19,839 nt of DNA, taken from contig JAABSN010000050.1 of assembly GCA_011390385.1 (NCBI GenBank), forward strand, positions 1-19,839. The letters are read 5' to 3'. The translations under genes and the position numbers were made by a program. Positions 14,504-19,839 of the stretch are shown piece by piece. Under the pieces are notes generated by a model. The model did no database searches. It had not been told where the DNA came from and saw only the letters and a program-made list of their open reading frames with translations. The stretch is from Thioalkalivibrio nitratireducens (GTDB taxonomy: Bacteria; Pseudomonadota; Gammaproteobacteria; Ectothiorhodospirales; Ectothiorhodospiraceae). Positions within the stretch are counted from its first letter, which is position 1, and each line of letters starts with the position of its first letter.

Positions 14504-15685
14504 TTGCACCCGTTGTTCCCGCACTGGCGCTTTCTGGGCGCTGGTTTCCTCCTGGTCGCCTTCTCCGCGGTCGGCCAGACCTTCGTGCTGTCGCTGTTCG
14601 GTGGTGAGTGGCGGGAGGCCTTCGGGCTATCGCACGGTCAGCTGGGGCTCGCGTATTCCGCGGCCACGTTGGCGAGTGCCGTTTTGCTGATCAGTGCCGG
14701 GCGCCTCGTCGATCATCTCTCGTTGCCATGGATGGTGACCTTCGTGCTGATCGGTGCCGCCGTAGGCAGTGCGGCGCTCGCCGTCGCTCCCGGGGTTCTG
14801 GGCCTGGTGATCGGATTCTTCCTGCTCCGCTTCTTCGGGCAGGGATTGATGACCCACACCGCACAGACCGCGGTCGCACGGGCCTTCAACCGACACCGCG
14901 GCAAGGCAATTAGCGTGGTCGTCGCAGGACTCCCCGTCGCGGAGGCGACCGCTCCGATCCTGGTGGTTGCGGCCGCGGCGGCCATCGGCTGGCGCTCGAC
15001 CTGGGGACTCATCGCCCTGGTGCTGCTGGTCCTGACCGCTCTGGTTCTCGTCCTGTTGCGCCCCTCGTCACCCGAGCACATGGCTGCCACGACCCACGAA
15101 CACGATGACGTGGTTCACTGGACGAGGCATCAGGTCCTGCGCGACCTGCGCTTCTACCTGATCCTGCCCGCGCTGATGGGCGCGCCGCTGATCGTGACGG
15201 CGGTCTTCTTCCACCAGGTGCCGCTGGCCGAGGCGAAGGGCTGGAGCCTTCCCTGGCTCGCCTCCAGCTTCATCGCCTTTGCGGCAGCGCACCTGTTTTC
15301 GCTCTTCGTCGCCGGCCCACTGGTGGATCGCTTCGGTTCGCACCGCTTGTTGCCCTGGCACCTGACGCCGTTCCTCCTGGCGCTCCTCGCGCTGAACCAG
15401 GCCGAGGGTCTCTGGCTCGCACCGATCTATCTCGGCCTGGCCGGCCTGGGCATGGGCGTCGCCAACACGCTGATGGGTGTGATCTGGGCCGAACTCTACG
15501 GCACCACGCACCTCGGGGCGATCCGCGCGGTGGCGCAGGCCGCGATGATCCTTTCCACGGCGGCGGCGCCGGTCACGGTGGGCCTGTTACTGGACTTCCG
15601 ATGGTCGATGGAGGCGGTGGCACTGCTGCTGGCGGCATACGCGGTATCGGCCTCCGTGTTGGCATGGTGGAGCCTGCGCCGGTAA
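14504..15685 (+). CDS. MFS transporter
   Basis: This 393-residue, 12-helix major facilitator has two six-helix halves separated by a charged loop (about residues 195-220, SPEHMAATTHEHDDVVHWTRHQ). The loop after helix 2 reads GRLVDHLSLPW and the parallel loop in the second half reads GPLVDRFGSHRLLPW, both MFS motif A-like. The TTG at 14504 is chosen as start because AGGAG lies 7 nt upstream and homologous proteins begin near LFPHWRFLGAGF; the in-frame ATG at 14468 lacks a ribosome site and would add unrelated residues. The substrate cannot be inferred. It ends 33 nt before the HelD-like gene, so the two may be co-transcribed. Confidence 0.88.
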   Translation: MHPLFPHWRFLGAGFLLVAFSAVGQTFVLSLFGGEWREAFGLSHGQLGLAYSAATLASAVLLISAGRLVDHLSLPWMVTFVLIGAAVGSAALAVAPGVLGLVIGFFLLRFFGQGLMTHTAQTAVARAFNRHRGKAISVVVAGLPVAEATAPILVVAAAAAIGWRSTWGLIALVLLVLTALVLVLLRPSSPEHMAATTHEHDDVVHWTRHQVLRDLRFYLILPALMGAPLIVTAVFFHQVPLAEAKGWSLPWLASSFIAFAAAHLFSLFVAGPLVDRFGSHRLLPWHLTPFLLALLALNQAEGLWLAPIYLGLAGLGMGVANTLMGVIWAELYGTTHLGAIRAVAQAAMILSTAAAPVTVGLLLDFRWSMEAVALLLAAYAVSASVLAWWSLRR

Positions 15686-15718
15686 GGTGAGCCGCCCGAA
15701 TGCCAGACCGGTCTTGTC

Positions 15719-17794
15719 ATGACTGAAATCACGCCCGACTCCACCCCGGCACAGCGCGAAGAGAGCGCGCGTCTGGCCGAGGTCACCCGCTGCCTGCAAC
15801 GCGCGCTGCAGGCTGCGAACACCCGCCTGCAGCACTACGCACGCGACATCCAGGAGCAAAAGACCTATCTCTGGGAAATGCGCGACGAGATGGACCACAT
15901 CGAGAAGATCGCGGCCCGCGAGTCCATCGAACAGGCGGTGCGCAGCGGGGATGTTGTCCTGACCCGGAAGAAGCAGCTGCTGAAGCTTCTCCAGTCCCCG
16001 TATTTCGGCCGCTTCGACGTCGCGCGCGCCGGGGCATCGGACCCGGAGCCGGTGTACATCGGCATCCACCATTTCCAGGACGATGCCGATCAGGAGAACG
16101 TCGTCTACGACTGGCGCGCGCCGATCGCCACGCTGTTCTACGACTTCGAGACCGGCCCGGCACGCTATGCCTCGCCGAAAGGCGAGGTCGAGTGCGAGAT
16201 CCGGCTGAAACGCCAGTTCCGGATCCGGCACGGCGCGATCGAGCGCATGATCGACAGCAGCGTCAACGTGGTCGACGACGTGCTCCAGGAAGAGCTGAGC
16301 CGCGCCTCCGACGAGAACATGCGCAACATCGTCGCCACCATCCAGCGCGACCAGAACGCGATCATCCGCGACGATCAGGCGCCGGAACTCATCATCCAGG
16401 GCGTGGCCGGTTCCGGGAAGACGTCGATCGCCCTGCACCGGATCGCGTTTCTGCTCTATCGCTTCAAGGACACCCTGTCCTCCGAGGACATCCTGATCAT
16501 TTCCCCGAACCGCGTGTTCGCGGACTACATCGCCAACGTGCTGCCCGAACTGGGGGAGGAGACGGTCAACGAGATCGGCATGGAGGCGGTGGCGGATGAA
16601 CTCCTCGGTGGCCAGTACCGCTTCCAGACCTTCTTCGAACAGACCGCCGCACTGCTGGACTCGGACGACGAGGAGATGCGGCGCAGGCTGCGCTTCAAGG
16701 CCTCTCCGGATCTGCTGAAGAAACTGAATCAGTACACCGAACACGTGGAGAACACCCAGTTCACTGGGGAAGATGTCTGGGTTGCGCGGCGTCTGGTGCC
16801 GGGCTGGCTGCTCAAGGAGATCTACCAACGGCACCGGGGGATGCCGCCGGGAGAACGCATCAACCGTGTGGTCGCCGATGCGGAACACAAGATCGCACAC
16901 GAGTACCGCTACGAGCTCTCGCCGGACCAGCGCAAGGAACTGAAGGCCGCGATCGAGGCCATGGTGCGCCAGTCGACCCTGCGCGAGACCTACCGTAACT
17001 TCTACGCATGGCTGGGTGACCCGGCGCTGTTCAGGACCGCCCGGCATGGCAAGCTGGAATACGCGGATGTCTTCCCGCTGATCTACCTGAAGATGCAGCT
17101 CGAGGGCATCCGTTCGCCCTACGGGAAGGTCAAGCACCTGCTGATCGACGAGATGCAGGATTACACCCCGGTGCAGTACGCGGTGATCGCCCGGCTGTTC
17201 AAGTGCCGCAAGACGATCCTGGGCGATGCCCACCAGGCCGTGAACCCCTTCAACGCCTCGCGGGCCGAGGATATCCGCAAGGTCTTCTGGCAGGCACGCA
17301 GCGTGACGCTGAACAAGAGCTACCGGTCCAGCTACGAGATCACCCAGTTTGCCCAGCGCATCTCCCCGAACCCCGACCTGATCGCGATCGAACGCCACGG
17401 TGAGGCACCGGAGGTAATCCGATGCAAGACGCGGCGGGAGGAACTGGACACTCTGCGCAGGCTCCTGGCGGACTTCGCGGACTCCCCCCACAACGCCGTT
17501 GGCATCCTGTGCAGGACCCAGAAACAGGCCCAGCGGATCTTCGAAGCGCTCGACGCCGACAACGTGCCGGATCTGCACCTGTTGACCGCACAGAGCCATT
17601 CCCTCGGCCGGGGCGTGATCGTCTGCACGGCACACATGGCCAAGGGACTCGAGTTCGACCAGGTCATCGTGCCGGAGGTGAACGACACGAATTACCGAAC
17701 CGCGATGGATCGCAATCTGCTCTACGTCGCCTGCACCCGTGCCATGCACAAGCTGACCCTGACCCACACGGGTACGGTGACGTCGTTCTTTTGA
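15719..17794 (+). CDS. HelD-like UvrD-family ATPase (RNA polymerase recycling factor type)
   Basis: This is a 691-residue superfamily 1 ATPase. A long helical N-terminus with coiled-coil character (about residues 10-80) precedes VYDWRAPIATLFYD and NVVDDVLQEELSR, landmarks of HelD proteins. Walker A is GVAGSGKTS (about 228), Walker B LLIDEMQDYTPVQY (about 473), then NKSYRSSYEI (about 533), MAKGLEFDQVIVPEV (about 640) and LLYVACTRAM (about 667). HelD releases stalled RNA polymerase from DNA and is best known in Gram-positive bacteria; its presence in a probable gammaproteobacterium is notable. It is slightly shorter than the roughly 770-residue Bacillus protein. A UvrD/helicase IV label is the alternative, but the N-terminal motifs favour HelD. 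The start ATG has no good ribosome site. Confidence 0.85.
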   Translation: MTEITPDSTPAQREESARLAEVTRCLQRALQAANTRLQHYARDIQEQKTYLWEMRDEMDHIEKIAARESIEQAVRSGDVVLTRKKQLLKLLQSPYFGRFDVARAGASDPEPVYIGIHHFQDDADQENVVYDWRAPIATLFYDFETGPARYASPKGEVECEIRLKRQFRIRHGAIERMIDSSVNVVDDVLQEELSRASDENMRNIVATIQRDQNAIIRDDQAPELIIQGVAGSGKTSIALHRIAFLLYRFKDTLSSEDILIISPNRVFADYIANVLPELGEETVNEIGMEAVADELLGGQYRFQTFFEQTAALLDSDDEEMRRRLRFKASPDLLKKLNQYTEHVENTQFTGEDVWVARRLVPGWLLKEIYQRHRGMPPGERINRVVADAEHKIAHEYRYELSPDQRKELKAAIEAMVRQSTLRETYRNFYAWLGDPALFRTARHGKLEYADVFPLIYLKMQLEGIRSPYGKVKHLLIDEMQDYTPVQYAVIARLFKCRKTILGDAHQAVNPFNASRAEDIRKVFWQARSVTLNKSYRSSYEITQFAQRISPNPDLIAIERHGEAPEVIRCKTRREELDTLRRLLADFADSPHNAVGILCRTQKQAQRIFEALDADNVPDLHLLTAQSHSLGRGVIVCTAHMAKGLEFDQVIVPEVNDTNYRTAMDRNLLYVACTRAMHKLTLTHTGTVTSFF

Positions 17795-17811
17795 CGAAGG
17801 TGCCGAAGCCC

Positions 17812-18915
17812 ATGCAGAACCCCGTCGGCCGATCCGACTCGAACCGTCAGGCTGTGCAACAGCGTCCGAAGCTCCTGCTGCTTTCCGCCTACCGCAGTGC
17901 CAGTCATGGCGCCTGGACCGACTGGCTGACCGGAAGTCTCGATACGTTCGATTGGCAAATCCGCGAGCTTCCCGGGCGGTACTTCCGCTGGCGCATCCGC
18001 GGCAACCCGATCTCCTGGCTGAACGATCTTCCCCCGGAAAGGCCCGATGCGGTGATCGCCACCTCAATGGTGGACCTGGCGACCCTGCGCGGACTGCACC
18101 CTCACCTCGCCCGGGCGCCCACGCTCTACTACTTCCACGAGAATCAGTTCGCTTACCCGGTGGGCGGCCGGCAGGCGTCGTCGGTCGACCCGCAGATGGT
18201 GCAACTCTACGGGGCACTCGCCGCCGATCGGCTCGGGTTCAACTCGGCCTTCAACCGGGACTCGTTCCTGGATGGCGTCGAGGGCCTGTTGAAGCGCATG
18301 CCCGACCAGGTGCCGGCAGGGATCACCGAACGCCTGGCTGGACGCGCCGAGGTGCTGCCGGTCCCCATCCACCCCGTGCCGCCGGGTCCGGCGCGCGATC
18401 TCCGGCTGATCCTCTGGAATCACCGTTGGGAATATGACAAGGCTCCGGAACGCTTTGTCGATGCCCTGCTGGAGCTCGATGCGCGCAATGTCGAATTCCG
18501 GCTGGCCCTGCTCGGTGCGCGTCCGCGAAAGGTGCCGGAAGCTCTGACCCGCCTGCGTGAGCGGCTCGGTGCGCGCATCGTTGCCGACGGCCGTCTGTCT
18601 CGCGAGCAATACGAAGCGGTCCTCGGGCGCGCCGCCATCGTCGTCAGCACGGCCCTGCACGAGTTTCAGGGGCTGGCCATGCTCGAAGCGGTGAGCGCCG
18701 GTGCGCGGCCCCTGGTACCTGATGACCTGAGTTACCCGGAACAATACCCAAGGGGTTGCCGGTATCCGCCCGGCGACGGCCTGGCATTGGTGGAACAGCT
18801 GCAAGAGTGGCTGGAAGGCGGCCTTCCCGCACCGCTGGATGTGTCCGCTTGGAGCGTGGATGCACTACGACCTGCCTGGGAAGGCGCTTTGCAGGATCTG
18901 ATCAAACCTGCTTGA
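17812..18915 (+). CDS. tRNA-queuosine alpha-mannosyltransferase-like glycosyltransferase (DUF3524)
   Basis: This 367-residue protein follows the DUF3524/GTDC1 pattern. It opens with KLLLLSAYRSASHGAWTDWL, then RYFRWRIRGNPISW, PDAVIATSMVDLATLRGL, YYFHENQFAYPV and FNSAFNRDSFL. The C-terminal GT-B half has LILWNHRWEYDKAPERF and VSTALHEFQGLAMLEAVSAGARPLVPD, which is the donor-binding Glu region. The human member mannosylates queuosine in tRNA-Asp; bacterial members are inferred to glycosylate queuosine-type tRNA or a related target. ATG at 17812 is chosen because the conserved region starts soon after; in-frame TTG and GTG lie slightly upstream. It follows HelD by 17 nt, so the pair is very likely one operon. 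Confidence 0.85.
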   Translation: MQNPVGRSDSNRQAVQQRPKLLLLSAYRSASHGAWTDWLTGSLDTFDWQIRELPGRYFRWRIRGNPISWLNDLPPERPDAVIATSMVDLATLRGLHPHLARAPTLYYFHENQFAYPVGGRQASSVDPQMVQLYGALAADRLGFNSAFNRDSFLDGVEGLLKRMPDQVPAGITERLAGRAEVLPVPIHPVPPGPARDLRLILWNHRWEYDKAPERFVDALLELDARNVEFRLALLGARPRKVPEALTRLRERLGARIVADGRLSREQYEAVLGRAAIVVSTALHEFQGLAMLEAVSAGARPLVPDDLSYPEQYPRGCRYPPGDGLALVEQLQEWLEGGLPAPLDVSAWSVDALRPAWEGALQDLIKPA

Positions 18916-19023
18916 CCGGATTGCCGTGAAGGCCGGCCCATGGGCCTGTACGCACTCACGCAAAAGTCGCGGCCACGCCTGCACCATCGCTTTGCGGCGA
19001 ACGCGCGGCAGCGCAGCCTGGGC

Positions 19024-19066
19024 GCAGGCGCTTCACCAAACCTTCGCGAGCGACGCTCGCGCCTGC
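19024..19066. terminator. Hairpin cluster between convergent genes
   Basis: CGCGAGC-GAC-GCTCGCG (19045-19061) forms a tight stem, and GCAGGCG (19024-19030) can pair with CGCCTGC (19060-19066) as an alternative stem. It lies between the mannosyltransferase-like gene (plus) and the DksA-type gene (minus), where a bidirectional terminator or REP-like repeat would be expected. There is no T-tract. Confidence 0.45.
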
Positions 19067-19076
19067 ACCGAACGCA

Positions 19077-19436
19077 TCAACCGTCGTGCGCCTCCGCGCA
19101 GCGGATGCAACGGGTAGCGGTCGGGTCGAGGTTCAGACGGCGGGGGTCGATAGCTTCGTCGCAGTCCATGCAGAAGCCGTAACTCCCCTCGTCACAGCGG
19201 CGCAGGGCAGCCTCGATGCGCCCGAGCGACTGCGCCGCACGGCGTTGTGCATTCTGAGCCATGGCCTGCTGCTGCAGGGCATCCATGCGTGACAGCCGGC
19301 CGACACTGGACTGATCCAGCTGCACGGTCGCCGCCGAATCGTCACGCGCGCCCTGCAGGTCGAGGATCTCGGCGCGCAGCTGCAGCAGGCGCTCGCGGAA
19401 AGGCTCGATATCGTCGATCTCGTTCGAATCAGCCAT
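19077..19436 (-). CDS. DksA/TraR-type C4 zinc-finger protein
   Basis: This 119-residue protein has a helical N-terminal part with a likely coiled coil (about residues 10-80, FRERLLQLRAEILDLQ ... ALQQQAMAQNAQRRAAQSLGRIEAALRR) and a C-terminal C4 zinc finger (YGFCMDCDEAIDPRRLNLDP, then TRCIRC). The spacing C-x2-C-x17-C-x2-C is the dksA/traR finger. Such proteins insert into the secondary channel of RNA polymerase and modulate transcription with or without ppGpp. It is shorter than DksA (about 150) and lacks a DksA-length coiled coil with the DxxDxA tip, so a paralogue role is more likely than DksA itself. Its gene follows the UspA gene by 58 nt on the same strand. Confidence 0.88.
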   Translation of the reverse strand: MADSNEIDDIEPFRERLLQLRAEILDLQGARDDSAATVQLDQSSVGRLSRMDALQQQAMAQNAQRRAAQSLGRIEAALRRCDEGSYGFCMDCDEAIDPRRLNLDPTATRCIRCAEAHDG

Positions 19437-19494
19437 CGCCAGGGATTCCGAGCGGGATACCCAAAGGGTTCGGCAGTGGCGATGTCACGACGGC

Positions 19495-19839
19495 CTACAC
19501 ACCGGGCGGAAGCTTTTCCCGCATCGACGGGCTGAGTTCGATGTCGTGCACCACCATCACCGGGACGTGCGCATGCCGGATCAACCACTCGGTCGCTGAG
19601 CCCGAAAGCATGCTGACCAGCTGGCTGCGCCCGCGGGTCCCGATCACGATCAGATCCGCGCCCCACTCGCGCGCATGCCGCGCAATTTCCTCCGGGGCGC
19701 TGCCGAAAACCACCGCGCATTCCTCGCCCTCGGTCGCCCAGGTTCGCAGCTGCTCTAGCCCCTTCTCCTCGGCCACTTGCCGCATGTCCCTGGAGTGCAG
19801 CGGGGACGCCCCGGTAGAGAACGCACCTGAGGCGCCCGC
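19495..19839 (-). CDS. Universal stress protein UspA family (5' end outside window)
   Basis: The frame is open to the window edge, giving about 114 visible codons, the C-terminal part of a Usp domain. It shows GSAPEEIARHAREWGADLIV, then the ATP-binding motif G-x2-G-x9-G-S within GTRGRSQLVSMLSGSATEWL, and HAHVPVMVVHD as the final strand, so it is an ATP-binding type of Usp. A 15-residue tail (IELSPSMREKLPPGV) follows. The N-terminal strand and helix lie beyond the window. It is transcribed toward the DksA-type gene, and the pairing of stress-linked genes suggests joint stationary-phase or stringent control, but that is inference. Confidence 0.9.
   Translation of the reverse strand, partial: AGASGAFSTGASPLHSRDMRQVAEEKGLEQLRTWATEGEECAVVFGSAPEEIARHAREWGADLIVIGTRGRSQLVSMLSGSATEWLIRHAHVPVMVVHDIELSPSMREKLPPGV

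Noticed and set aside
15587..18217. An 876-codon open frame on the minus strand opposite the HelD-like gene
   Set aside because: It is a mirror of the highly biased codons on the plus strand. Its translation is rich in Arg, His and Gly without motifs, while the plus strand shows a full set of HelD motifs.
1..19839. tRNA, rRNA or CRISPR array
   Set aside because: No cloverleaf-like segment, rRNA-like conserved stretch or regularly spaced direct-repeat array was seen on either strand by eye.

Overview
The window is GC-rich bacterial DNA with dense, often overlapping genes on both strands. Gene content (DrrAB-type exporter, ArsR-rhodanese fusion, DksA/TraR-type protein, universal stress protein, bacterial queuosine mannosyltransferase-like protein) suggests a gammaproteobacterium. 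A sulfur-oxidising, Chromatiales/Ectothiorhodospiraceae-like host is a guess from the two rhodanese fusions, not a proven placement.

Layout. 1-824: 3' part of a DUF2953 membrane protein and a small unknown gene. 1046-3198: a DrrA/DrrB-type ABC exporter (ATPase and permease overlap by 4 nt) and a DUF4389 membrane protein. 3471-3788 (minus): a CzcE-like periplasmic copper-binding protein. 3800-4629: mostly non-coding DNA with a decayed DUF5615 (PIN-like) gene. 4630-8028: a complete RIT (recombinase-in-trio) element. It has three tyrosine recombinases on the minus strand, each overlapping the next by 4 nt, all with intact catalytic residues, between perfect 32-bp inverted repeats. 8023-8546: an integrase C-terminal fragment, a nested hairpin and unexplained DNA. 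8547-9173 (minus): a SAM methyltransferase.

9533-12321 is a tight functional block. It holds an ArsR-rhodanese regulator, then, behind a palindromic operator-like site, a sterol-desaturase-family di-iron membrane hydroxylase that overlaps by 4 nt a TVP38/VTT membrane protein fused to a second rhodanese. A sulfane-sulfur or redox-responsive membrane-modification operon is the simplest reading. 12502-12888 is a 387-bp MITE-like element with 38-bp near-perfect inverted repeats. Its ends carry tandem boxes at 17-bp pitch, the same pitch as in the RIT ends.

13562-18915 (plus): a stand-alone Hen1-like RNA 3'-terminal methyltransferase without a Pnkp partner, an MFS transporter, a HelD-like RNA polymerase recycling ATPase, and a tRNA-queuosine mannosyltransferase-like (DUF3524) protein. 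19077-19839 (minus): a DksA/TraR zinc-finger protein and the 3' part of a UspA gene, converging on the previous genes over a hairpin-rich spacer.

The strongest candidates for something new are the shared end architecture of the RIT element and the unrelated-sequence MITE, the orphan Hen1, and the double-rhodanese/di-iron hydroxylase block.
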